A stretch of 64,000 nt of DNA. Source: Brevundimonas naejangsanensis DSM 23858. GTDB lineage: Bacteria; Pseudomonadota; Alphaproteobacteria; Caulobacterales; Caulobacteraceae. The stretch's first letter is position 1. Each line of letters opens with the position of its first letter. Shown piece after piece: positions 18,718-27,065 of this stretch. The notes beneath the pieces were generated by a model, which did no database searches, was not told where the DNA came from, and worked only from the letters and a program-made list of their open reading frames with translations. Both the position numbers and the translations under genes were made by a program. The DNA is taken from positions 253,001 to 317,000 of the forward strand of contig NZ_ATXN01000003.1 in the NCBI RefSeq assembly GCF_000421705.1, given 5' to 3'.

Positions 18718-20394
18718 TCAGTTCCGCCCGGAGAGCGCCCGTCCCGCCGCTCGCCCGGAGAAGATGCATCCGCCCAGGAAGGTGCCTTCCAGAGCGTTGT
18801 AACCATGCAGGCCGCCGCCGCCGAAACCAGCGGCTTCGCCTGCAGCATAGAGACCTTCCAGCACAGCGCCGTCGGGCGTCAAGACGCGGCTGGACAGGTC
18901 CGTCTGAAGTCCGCCCAGCGACTTTCGCGTCAGCACATGCAGCTTGACGCCGATCAGCGGCCCCGCCTGCGGATCCAGCACCTTGTGCGGCGCCGAGGTG
19001 CGCGCCCAGCGGTCGCCTTTGTAGCGTCGGCTGTTGTGAATGCCCTGAACCTGAACGTCCTTGGCGTAGGGATTGTCCATCTGGGCGTCGCGATCCTCGA
19101 TCTGGCGGCGGATCAGGGCCGGGTCGAGCAGCGGTTGCTCGGTGAGTCCGTTCATCTTCGCCACCAGCGTCTCCAGATCATCAGCGACGACGAAGTCGGC
19201 GCCCTTGTCGCGGAAGGCGGCCACCTCCTTCGGCGCGCCCTTGCCCAGACGCGAACGCAGGACGCCGAGAAGATTGCGGTTGGTGATGTCGGCGTTCTGT
19301 TCCGATCCCGACAGAGCGAATTCCTTGGCCAGCATCGTCTCGGTGACGATGAACCAGGAATGGTCGTACGCCGCCAGATCGGGCGTGGTGCGCAGGTGTT
19401 TCAGCGTCGCCATGGTGTCATAGCCGGGCAGGGCGGGATGCGGCAGGCGCCGACCCAGGGCGTCGAACCACAGAGGCGAGGGGCCGGGCAGGATGCGGAT
19501 GGCGTGCCGGGGCCAGATCGGCGCCCAGTTCCGCACCCCTTCAACATAGTGCCACATGCGGTCTCGGTTCACGAGGCGGGCCCCGGCCTCAGCGGCGATG
19601 TCCAGCATCCGGCCGTCGACATAGGCGGGGACGCCGGTGATCATTTCGCGCGGCGGCGCGCCCAGCCGTTCAGGCCAGTATCGCCGCACCAGTTCGTGAT
19701 TGCCGCCTATGCCGCCGGTCGCCAGGATCACTGCGGGCGCCTTCAGGGTGAAGTCGCCGATTACGGTGCGGTTCGTCGGCGCCCCGCGCGGCGCATCATC
19801 CGGGGCCAGGACCGCGCCGCTGACGCCGACGACGCGGCCGCCCTCGACCAGCAGTTGATCGACGCGACGTCGGTGATGAAACGTCAGTCGATTTTGTTTC
19901 GCCGCATCCCTGGCCCTGTCGGCGAACGGCTCGGACACCCCGGTGCCGGTTCCCCAGGCGACATGAAAGCGGGGCACGGAATTGCCGTGGCCGAAGGCGG
20001 TCCCGCCGCCGCGCTCGGCCCATCCGACCATCGGAGTCAGCTTCACGCCGAGCTGCCGCAGCCAGCTGCGCTTCTCGCCGGCGGCGAACTCGACATAGGC
20101 CCGGCCCCAGCGCACAGCCCATTCATCTTCGGCGCCCGGCCCCTCAAGTCGGTCCCATCCGGCGCTGCCCTGCCAGTCACGCCAGGCCAGGTCGAGGCTG
20201 TCTCGCACGCCCAGACGCCGCTGTTCAGGCGAGTCGACCAGGAATAATCCGCCGAACGACCAGTAGGCCTGACCGCCTAGATTGCCTGCATTCTCCTGGT
20301 CGATCAGGGCGACGCGCTGGCCCGCCGTCACCAGCTCCTGACAGGCCGCCAGACCGGCGAGACCAGCGCCTACGACGATGACATCGGCGTCCAT
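18718..20394 (-). CDS. FAD-dependent dehydrogenase, 3-ketosteroid dehydrogenase-like fold
   Basis: A 558-residue FAD_binding_2 family protein. The Rossmann motif VIVVGAGLAGLAACQEL starts at residue 5, and the C-terminal FAD motif GLYAAGEAAGFGGGGLHGYNALEG is near the end. The length and C-terminal motif match the group usually annotated as FAD-binding dehydrogenase, related to fumarate reductase flavoproteins and 3-ketosteroid dehydrogenases. The reaction is unknown; it may desaturate the substrate of this catabolic block. It starts the dehydrogenase-BASS transcript, and operator D lies 41 bases upstream of its start codon. Confidence 0.85.
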   Translation of the reverse strand: MDADVIVVGAGLAGLAACQELVTAGQRVALIDQENAGNLGGQAYWSFGGLFLVDSPEQRRLGVRDSLDLAWRDWQGSAGWDRLEGPGAEDEWAVRWGRAYVEFAAGEKRSWLRQLGVKLTPMVGWAERGGGTAFGHGNSVPRFHVAWGTGTGVSEPFADRARDAAKQNRLTFHHRRRVDQLLVEGGRVVGVSGAVLAPDDAPRGAPTNRTVIGDFTLKAPAVILATGGIGGNHELVRRYWPERLGAPPREMITGVPAYVDGRMLDIAAEAGARLVNRDRMWHYVEGVRNWAPIWPRHAIRILPGPSPLWFDALGRRLPHPALPGYDTMATLKHLRTTPDLAAYDHSWFIVTETMLAKEFALSGSEQNADITNRNLLGVLRSRLGKGAPKEVAAFRDKGADFVVADDLETLVAKMNGLTEQPLLDPALIRRQIEDRDAQMDNPYAKDVQVQGIHNSRRYKGDRWARTSAPHKVLDPQAGPLIGVKLHVLTRKSLGGLQTDLSSRVLTPDGAVLEGLYAAGEAAGFGGGGLHGYNALEGTFLGGCIFSGRAAGRALSGRN

Positions 20395-20434
20395 GAATGC
20401 TCCATTTCGGGTGAGGGGCGGTTGAATATAGTAC

Positions 20435-20452
20435 TGACATTGAAGTTAGTAC
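20435..20452 (+). promoter_or_regulatory. Putative TetR operator D in the dehydrogenase/exporter divergent gap
   Basis: TGACATTGAAGTTAGTAC is the most divergent of the five copies but keeps TGACATT and a TGTC element at the same spacing as in C2. The heptamer AGTACTG repeats around it. It lies between two divergent units, so it could control both the dehydrogenase-BASS genes and the TolC-HlyD-permease genes. Confidence 0.5.
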
Positions 20453-20619
20453 TGTCTAGGGTCGAGAGCAACAGCAGCTAGGCTGTTTCGTCTCGCAGCC
20501 GGCCTCGAGGCAGGATTACAGACGAGGCTGCACGTGGAGAGCCAGCCGCTCCCCTGCTTGCTTGACGCAACGGCGGCGCGTCAGGATCGTTGGGGTCGGA
20601 CGTGATACGGGGTGAAGCG

Positions 20620-22143
20620 ATGATGATCAGTGGGGTCGGGCTGTGCGTCGCGCTGGCTGCGGGGCCGATGGCGAGCAGCCAGGAGGCGGAGCCGCAGGCG
20701 CAACTGACCGCATCTGCGCCCCGAAACGCCGAAGCGTCCCGCACCCCGTTGAGCTATGCAGAGGCTGAGGCGCGGCTGCGTTCGACGTCCAGCCTGAACC
20801 GGGCCGCGGGTTATGCGGTGGAGGCTGCGGAGGCCCAGGCGCGCGCGGCAGACGGCCTGAACCGACCGACGGTGTCGCTGGACGCTCAGCTGATCCGCTA
20901 TCGCAAGACGTTCGACCTGTCGCTGGGCGAGCCGCTGGACCGGGCGCAGTCCGACATCAGCGCGGCCATTCCGGGTCTGATCTCAGGTCTGCCCGGCGTG
21001 CCGGGCGATGTTTTGGGCGTCGTGGAGCAGAGGCTGCAGGCGGCTCTGCCGGAGATTTTCGCCGCTCTGCCGCACGACATACGGCTGCAGGTGGACGATA
21101 CGACGTTTCGCCCGACGGTGACGGCGCTTCAGCCCATCTATACCGGCGGCGCCATTCCGGCCCTCCGTCGGGCGGCGGAGGCCAATCTTGATCTGGCCGA
21201 AGCCAAGCGTCGGGAAGCCGTCGATCTGGAAGGCGTCGGGCTGGCCCAGGCCTATTTCGGCCAGGTGCTGGCGGCGGAGGCGCTGAAGATCGCCATAGAC
21301 ACGCGCGACGGCTTTGATCTGCATCTGGACAACGCGCGCCGCATGGAGAGCGAGGGTTTCCTCAGCCGCGCCCAGACGCTTCAGGTCGAGGTGGCGCGCG
21401 ACGCCGCCCAGCGCCAGGTCAACCGCGCCGAGCTGGAGCATGAAAACGCCGTCGCCTCGCTGGCGCGCGTGACGGACCTTGAGGACGGGGCGACGCCGAC
21501 CACGCCCCTGTTCGTCAACCGCGGCCCGGTGGGACCTGCCGACCTGTTTCTGGACAGCGCGGGGCAGTCGAACGCGCGGGTCATTCAGGCGCAGGCGGGG
21601 CGCGATCTGGCCGAGGCGGGGGCCGATCTGGCGGCCTCGCGACTGAAGCCGTCGGTGTTCGCCTTCGGGACCTACAACATGAACCCCGATGATTCCCTGC
21701 CGACCGAGCCTGACTGGGCTTTTGGCCTGGGCGCCCGCTACACCCTGATGTCTTCGGTGGACAGGCGACGGCTGCTCGGCGCCGCGCGGGCCCAGGCCTC
21801 GGCGGCGTCTCAGATGGAGCGCAAGGCCCGCGACGACGCCCGGCTGATGGTCACGCGCGCCTATAATCAGGTCGATCTGGCCCGGCGGCAATTCCTGAGC
21901 ATGGACAGCAGTCTGGAGGCCGCGCGCGAGAACCTGCGCGTGCAGGAGGTCGGCTTCCGCGAGGGCGAGGCGACGGCCGCGTCGGTGATCGACGCCCGCA
22001 ACCTGTTGGGAACCGCGCGCCTGCAACGGGCGGCTGCGGCCTATGAATACGATCTGAGCCTGGCGGCGCTTTTGGCGACGTCGGGCAACGGCCGGACCCT
22101 GAACGATTATCTGCAACGCGACGACCGGATCAGCGCCCCATGA
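20620..22143 (+). CDS. TolC-family outer membrane efflux protein
   Basis: A 507-residue outer membrane factor. I chose the ATG at 20620, preceded by GGGGTGAAG, over weaker TTG and GTG codons upstream. A signal-like hydrophobic start (MMISGVGLCVALAAG) is followed by long helical repeats rich in Ala, Arg and Glu, typical of the OEP fold (for example the AEANLDLAEAKRREAVDLEG segment). It provides the outer membrane channel for the HlyD protein and permease encoded next. The HlyD gene overlaps its stop codon. Confidence 0.9.
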   Translation: MMISGVGLCVALAAGPMASSQEAEPQAQLTASAPRNAEASRTPLSYAEAEARLRSTSSLNRAAGYAVEAAEAQARAADGLNRPTVSLDAQLIRYRKTFDLSLGEPLDRAQSDISAAIPGLISGLPGVPGDVLGVVEQRLQAALPEIFAALPHDIRLQVDDTTFRPTVTALQPIYTGGAIPALRRAAEANLDLAEAKRREAVDLEGVGLAQAYFGQVLAAEALKIAIDTRDGFDLHLDNARRMESEGFLSRAQTLQVEVARDAAQRQVNRAELEHENAVASLARVTDLEDGATPTTPLFVNRGPVGPADLFLDSAGQSNARVIQAQAGRDLAEAGADLAASRLKPSVFAFGTYNMNPDDSLPTEPDWAFGLGARYTLMSSVDRRRLLGAARAQASAASQMERKARDDARLMVTRAYNQVDLARRQFLSMDSSLEAARENLRVQEVGFREGEATAASVIDARNLLGTARLQRAAAAYEYDLSLAALLATSGNGRTLNDYLQRDDRISAP

Positions 22144-23207
22144 CTCAGCGCCCCATGAGCGAGACGCCTTCATCGGCCTATACGCCGCCCAAACCCGCCG
22201 AGGCGCCGCCGCCGAAACAGCGCCGTCCGCTTCTGCCGTTGATTGTCGCGGCGGGGGTGGCGCTGCTGCTGGTCTTCATCGTCGTGGGTCTGTTCCTGGC
22301 CGCTCGTCCGGCGCCGGATCAGGTGCAGGGCATGGTCGAGGCCGAGACCTTCACCGTCGCCACCAAGGTGCCCAGCCGCGTCGAACGCTTTATGGCGGCG
22401 GAAGGCGATCAGGTGGCGGCTGGCCAGGAGTTGGCGCTGATGAGCAGCCCCGAGGTCGAGGCCAAGGATGCTCAGGCGCGGGCCCTGCTGCAGTCGACGC
22501 AGGCCATCCAGTCCATGAGCCGCGAGGGCGCCCGCGCCGAGGACGTGCAGACGGTCGAGTCCATCTGGCGCGCGTCACAGGCGACGGCCCGTCTGGCTGA
22601 TCAGACCGCGCGCCGGGCCGAAAACCTGTTCGCCGAGGGCGTCATTTCCGCCCAGCGCCGCGACGAGGCGGTTGCCGCCCGCGCCGCAACGGCGTCTCAG
22701 TCCGAGGCCGCGCGCCAGCAGTATCTGAAGGCGCAGGCCGGAACCCGTCCGCAAGAGAAGTTGGTCGCCGACGCCAACGTCAGCGGCGCCCGCGCCGCCG
22801 TCGCTGAGGTCGAAAGCCTGCAGGGCGAGACCCGTCTGACCGCTCCGCATGGCGGCGAGGTGTCGGAACGCTTCGCCAATGTCGGCGAGCTGGTGCTGAC
22901 GGGCGTGCCGGTGTTCACCATCGTCGATACGTCTGATCCGTGGGTCGCCTTCAGCGTGCGCGAGGACCAGTTCCGCGAGCTGAAGATCGGCGCGACCGTG
23001 CGCGGGGACGTACCCGCGCTGGGCGTAAAGGGCGCGGCTTTCCGCGTCACCGCCATCAGCCCGCAGGGCGAGTTCGCCACATGGCGCTCGACCCGGCAGT
23101 CCAGCGGCTATGATGTCCGCAGCTTCCAGGTGAAGGCCAAGCCTGTCCGGCCGATCGAGGGCCTGCGGCCGGGCATGAGCGTCCTGTTCGACTGGTCGGC
23201 GCGATGA
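22140..23207 (+). CDS. HlyD-family periplasmic adaptor (membrane fusion protein)
   Basis: A 355-residue adaptor with a Pro-rich cytoplasmic N-terminus, one membrane helix at about residues 30-53, a biotinyl-lipoyl domain starting at AETFTVATKVPSRVERF, a helical hairpin and a C-terminal beta-barrel (DTSDPWVAFSVREDQF). It should link the permease to the TolC-like channel. The start region is duplicated: CAGCGCCCCATGA occurs at 22132-22144 and 22146-22158, giving two possible ATG starts (22140 and 22155) in frame. It is coupled to both neighbours by ATGA overlaps. Confidence 0.92.
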   Translation: MTQRPMSETPSSAYTPPKPAEAPPPKQRRPLLPLIVAAGVALLLVFIVVGLFLAARPAPDQVQGMVEAETFTVATKVPSRVERFMAAEGDQVAAGQELALMSSPEVEAKDAQARALLQSTQAIQSMSREGARAEDVQTVESIWRASQATARLADQTARRAENLFAEGVISAQRRDEAVAARAATASQSEAARQQYLKAQAGTRPQEKLVADANVSGARAAVAEVESLQGETRLTAPHGGEVSERFANVGELVLTGVPVFTIVDTSDPWVAFSVREDQFRELKIGATVRGDVPALGVKGAAFRVTAISPQGEFATWRSTRQSSGYDVRSFQVKAKPVRPIEGLRPGMSVLFDWSAR

Positions 23208-25495
23208 AGGGCGGGGCGGCCGTCTTTCTTGCGGCCGTTCAGGACGAGGCGCGGCGGCTGGCGACCCGGCCGTGGGACGCCTTCGTCGCCTTCGGCCTGC
23301 CGCTGATCCTGCTGGCGGTGATCGCGGCCATGCTGGCGCCCGGCGTGATCCGTCAGGCCCCGGTCGCCGTGGTGGATCAGGACAACTCGGCCTTCAGCCG
23401 TGCGGCGATCCGCAACATGGAGGCCAGCCCCGGCCTGCGGGTGGCCCACGCGCCGGCGACGGTGGATGAGGCCGTAGCCCTGATGCGGCGCGGCGAGGTC
23501 TACAGCATCGCTCACTTTCCCTCGGGCTTCAGCGAAGGCGCCTTCCGTCGTCCGGAGCAGGTGACGGTGTCGTTCAACGGCGCCTTCCAGACCGTCGGCG
23601 CCCTGTCGGCTCTGGGCCAGTCGTCGGCCATCGCCTCGGCCGCCGCGCCTCGACTGGAGGAGCGCGCGCGCCAGATGGGCCTGCCCGCCACGGCGCTGGA
23701 GCCCCCCGCCGTCCAGGTGTCGATCATCGGCAATCCGCAGCTGAGCTTCGAGCTGTTCCTCGGCGGTCTGCTGGCGCCCGGCGTGCTGCACCTGCTGGCG
23801 GCCTGTTCGGCGGTGCTTGCGGTCGGACGGCTGATGCAGGGCGGTTCCTTCCGGGCGTTCAAGGCCCAGACCGGCGGGCGGACGACGGCGGCTCTGATCG
23901 GGACGCTGATCCCGCATTTCGTCATTTTCTCCCTGTGGGGCCTGGCCTGGATCGGCTGGCTGTGCGGGATCAGGGGCTGGGGCGTGGCGGGGTCCTTGCC
24001 CCTGCTGATGCTGGGCGTGGTCGCCCTAATGGCGGTCAGCGTCGCCCTGTCGGCCCTGCTGGTCGCCCTGCTGGGAGATGTCGACATGGCCTTCTCGGCC
24101 ACCGCCATCTATTCGGGCGCTGCCATCGCCTTCTCGAACGGCACCCTGCCGCTGGATCACGGGCCGCGCTTTGCCCGAATCTGGAGCGATATCCTGCCCT
24201 ACACCCACTATCTTCGGCTGCAGACCGGCCAGATGGTGACCGGCGCAGCGCCCGGCGGGGCCTGGCGCGACCTGACGATCCTGAGCGTCGTCACTGTGAT
24301 CGCCCTGATCTTGGCCGCCGTGCTGATCGGCCTGCGCGCCCGCCGCGCGCCCAAGGCCGAGGCGCTGGCCTTTCCCCTGCCGGAACAGGGCGTGGGCGCT
24401 ACTTTCATCGCCACATTCCGCAACCTGCCGCGCGCCCGGCCGGTCAGCAGCCTGCTAATCCTGGCTGTGGTTCTGTACGCCTTCTACTATCCGGCCGCCT
24501 ATGCCGGGCAGGCGGCGACGGGCCTGCCGGTCGCTGTGGTGACGCCGACGCAGAGCGCCCTGACCCGCGCCCTGGTCGAAGATCTGAACGCCTCCCATGC
24601 GGTCGAGGTCGCCGCCGTGATCCCTTCGACCGCCGAGGCGTCCGACCTGATGCGGCGAGGGGTGGTGGACGGCGTCGTCATCCTGCCTGACCGGTTTGAG
24701 AGCGATCTGGCGCGCGGCGCCCCCAGCGGCGTCGCCGTCTGGCTGAACGGCGGCTATCTGGTCCGGGTCACCTCTGTCGGCAAGGCGGTCGCGGCTGCGG
24801 CCGCCCACGTCGCCGAGACGCGGCTGGAGGGCCTGCCTCAGGCCGCACGCGCGGCAAAACTGGCGCCGACGCTGAAGCAGGAGTCCCTGTTCAATCCGAC
24901 GGAAGGGTATGGCGATTACGCGGTGCCGGCGGTCAGTCTGATCATCCTGCAGCAGACCCTGCTGCTGGGCGCCGGCGTCATTGCCGCCCTGCGCCGCGAG
25001 ACCGGCGCGGCCCCCATGCGACGCAGTGCGAGACTGGGCCTGTGGCTGGCGCTGACGGCGATCGGCACGGCGTCCTGCCTGTTCTATTTCGGTTTCGTCT
25101 TCTGGGTGCAGGACTATCCGCGCGGCGGCGATCTGGGCGGGGTCATCCTGCTGTCGCCGGTGTTCGCGGCCGGGGTCTCGGCGCTGGGGCTGCTGCTGGG
25201 CGGCTTGTTCGATCGTCACGAGCGGGTGCTGCAGGTGCTGGTCGGAACCTCGGCGCCTCTGTTCTTTCTGACGGGTGCGGCCTGGCCGCATTTCATGATG
25301 CCCAAGCTGCTGGTCTGGCTGGCTCATCTGTCGCCGTCGACCGCCGCCGTCCAGGCCTTCGTGCCGATGAACGCGATGGGCGCCAGTCTGGGGGAGGTCG
25401 CTCCGCAGGCGGTCGGGCTCGCTGCGCTGGCGGTGATCTTCGGCGCCCTGTGGCTGCTGCTCGGTCCTCCGCGCAGCAGCGCGGCCCAGTCATAG
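23204..25495 (+). CDS. Double ABC-2 type transport permease
   Basis: A 763-residue membrane protein made of two ABC-2 permease modules in tandem. Each half starts with a membrane helix (about residues 25-47 and 398-420), then a periplasmic domain of about 130 residues with the recurring PVAVV, SNA/SAL and LMRRG-V elements, then a group of five to six helices. Normally two separate proteins (YbhS/YbhR type) supply these halves. No ATP-binding subunit is encoded next to it, so the ATPase must come from elsewhere or transport is powered differently. With the HlyD and TolC proteins it should form a tripartite exporter. Confidence 0.88.
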   Translation: MKGGAAVFLAAVQDEARRLATRPWDAFVAFGLPLILLAVIAAMLAPGVIRQAPVAVVDQDNSAFSRAAIRNMEASPGLRVAHAPATVDEAVALMRRGEVYSIAHFPSGFSEGAFRRPEQVTVSFNGAFQTVGALSALGQSSAIASAAAPRLEERARQMGLPATALEPPAVQVSIIGNPQLSFELFLGGLLAPGVLHLLAACSAVLAVGRLMQGGSFRAFKAQTGGRTTAALIGTLIPHFVIFSLWGLAWIGWLCGIRGWGVAGSLPLLMLGVVALMAVSVALSALLVALLGDVDMAFSATAIYSGAAIAFSNGTLPLDHGPRFARIWSDILPYTHYLRLQTGQMVTGAAPGGAWRDLTILSVVTVIALILAAVLIGLRARRAPKAEALAFPLPEQGVGATFIATFRNLPRARPVSSLLILAVVLYAFYYPAAYAGQAATGLPVAVVTPTQSALTRALVEDLNASHAVEVAAVIPSTAEASDLMRRGVVDGVVILPDRFESDLARGAPSGVAVWLNGGYLVRVTSVGKAVAAAAAHVAETRLEGLPQAARAAKLAPTLKQESLFNPTEGYGDYAVPAVSLIILQQTLLLGAGVIAALRRETGAAPMRRSARLGLWLALTAIGTASCLFYFGFVFWVQDYPRGGDLGGVILLSPVFAAGVSALGLLLGGLFDRHERVLQVLVGTSAPLFFLTGAAWPHFMMPKLLVWLAHLSPSTAAVQAFVPMNAMGASLGEVAPQAVGLAALAVIFGALWLLLGPPRSSAAQS

Positions 25496-25663
25496 TCGTG
25501 AATGATTAGTTAAAATTGACTAGTCCAAGATGAGTAGCAACCTTGGGGATGTTGGTCTTCGGGACAGGTTGTAAATGGCGAGATTGTGGCGATCAGCCGC
25601 AAGTCCAGACATCGGAATCGACAGTCTGGGGTCTCGTTAAACAACCCATTCCCGGAGGCGAAG

Positions 25664-26257
25664 ATGCGTACTTTGATGATGACTGCGGCCGCCACCGCCG
25701 CAGCAGCCCTGCTGGCTCTGCCTGGTGTTTCCAGTGCTCAGACCAATGTGACGGTCAGTACCAGCGTGACCAACTTCTGCGGCATCGGCCTGGCCAACGT
25801 GGCTGGCGGCAATGTCGCCGTGGCCAATGGCGCGCGCCAGAAAGTCACGACCCTGCGGATGTCGTGTAACGCCCCGAGCGGCGCCAAGCTGACGTCCAGC
25901 GCCCAGAACGGCGATTTCAAGTCGGCCGATGGCGTGCTGATCAACTACGACTGGGACCTGGTTGTCCAGCAAGTGCCGAGCCTCGGCTTCCCGGCTCAGG
26001 ACACCTGGCCCGGCAGTCCGGCGGTGGTCACCGACTCGGGCGGCTATAGCCAGGCTCTGGCCGACGGCATCTTCGCCGATCTGTTCCTGAACCTTTGCTA
26101 CAATGTTCCGGGCGGCCCCGGCGCCGGCGGCACGCAAGGCGATCCCACCAACCCCGGTTCGTCGGGCTGCGCGGCTGCGCCGTCCGGTCCGGGCGCGGCG
26201 TCGGCTCCGGCCGGCACCTATACGGAGACCTTTACCTTCACGCTGAACCCGGCTTGA
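25664..26257 (+). CDS. Spore coat U domain pilin-like subunit
   Basis: A 197-residue secreted protein; the ATG at 25664 has GGAGG six bases upstream. The signal peptide ends at LPGVSSAQ. The mature part has the SCPU (spore coat U) layout: an N-terminal VTVSTSVTNFC strand, spaced cysteines and the C-terminal TYTETFTFTLNPA strand, which is the usual end of archaic pilin subunits. It is the first gene of the chaperone-usher cluster and is the likely major subunit of a Csu-like pilus. A terminator-like hairpin follows and may limit expression of the downstream assembly genes. Confidence 0.88.
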   Translation: MRTLMMTAAATAAAALLALPGVSSAQTNVTVSTSVTNFCGIGLANVAGGNVAVANGARQKVTTLRMSCNAPSGAKLTSSAQNGDFKSADGVLINYDWDLVVQQVPSLGFPAQDTWPGSPAVVTDSGGYSQALADGIFADLFLNLCYNVPGGPGAGGTQGDPTNPGSSGCAAAPSGPGAASAPAGTYTETFTFTLNPA

Positions 26258-26266
26258 TCGAGCCAG

Positions 26267-26300
26267 AACGGGGAGCTCGCAAGGCTCCCCGTTTTCTTTT
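26267..26300 (+). terminator. Hairpin between pilin subunit and chaperone genes
   Basis: AACGGGGAGC (26267-26276) pairs perfectly with GCTCCCCGTT (26284-26293) around a seven-base loop, followed by TTCTTTT. Placed between a structural subunit and its assembly genes, it probably allows partial read-through so that the subunit is made in excess. Confidence 0.8.
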
Positions 26301-26326
26301 CACATTACTGCAGGGGAGATGCAGTC

Positions 26327-27064
26327 ATGAGATTTCAAGTCGTCGCAGCTTCAGTGCTCTGCCTGATGATGGCCATGACGCCGGCGTCCGGTACGCGCGC
26401 CATGGATGTCTCGCCGATGGTGGCCAAGATCACGCCTTCAGGAAGCGGATCCAGCTACCGACTGACCGTGCGCAATACGGCCACGGCGCCGGCCACCGTG
26501 GAGATCGAAGTCTATCGGATGCAGGTCGATGAAAACGGCGCCCGCAGCCTAGTTCCAGAAGACGACGACATCGGGGTCTTTCCGGTCCAGTCCGTCATTC
26601 CGCCCAATCGCGAGCAGGTGGTGCAGGTGCGCTATCTGGGCGACAGCGCGCCGCAGGGCCGCATGTACCTTGTGCGGGCGGCGCAATTGCCGATCGACAT
26701 GCAGGCTGTCACCGGCGAGGACGAAGCGGGCGCTGACGTCAAACTGGCCTTCACGATCAATACCTATGTTTTTGTGGCGCCGGCCAGCGCCAGGGCGGCG
26801 GTCGAGGTGACCTCCGCTTCCCGCGCGGCGAATGGCGACATCCTGCTGACGGCGCGCAATACGGGCGACGGATTCGCTCATCTGCGCGAGGCGCGTTTCA
26901 CGCTCAAGACGGCGGACGGCAAGGCGCATGAGATTCCTGCCGCCGAGGTTGATGTCGGCGAGGTCAGCGTGATGGCGGGCGGCGCCACGCGTAATATGCG
27001 TATCCCTGCGGCGTTGGCGGCAGGCGCCAGCGGCGATGTGACCGCCTCGATCGTGCTGCTGTGA
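26327..27064 (+). CDS. Periplasmic pilus chaperone (PapD-like, archaic type)
   Basis: A 245-residue chaperone. The signal peptide (MRFQVVAASVLCLMMAMTP) ends near TRAMD. The first Ig-like domain has MDVSPMVAKITPSGSGSSY and a beta-strand ending in EQVVQVRYLG, and the second domain closes with GDVTASIVLL. It should donate a strand to complete the fold of the SCPU subunits and hand them to the usher. It is followed after one base by the usher gene. Confidence 0.9.
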   Translation: MRFQVVAASVLCLMMAMTPASGTRAMDVSPMVAKITPSGSGSSYRLTVRNTATAPATVEIEVYRMQVDENGARSLVPEDDDIGVFPVQSVIPPNREQVVQVRYLGDSAPQGRMYLVRAAQLPIDMQAVTGEDEAGADVKLAFTINTYVFVAPASARAAVEVTSASRAANGDILLTARNTGDGFAHLREARFTLKTADGKAHEIPAAEVDVGEVSVMAGGATRNMRIPAALAAGASGDVTASIVLL

Positions 27065-27065
27065 G

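Noticed and set aside
17950..20247. A 765-codon open frame on the plus strand over the BASS and FAD dehydrogenase genes
   Set aside because: The product is low-complexity, rich in Gln, Arg and Asp, and matches no family; it is the antisense shadow of two clear genes in GC-rich DNA.
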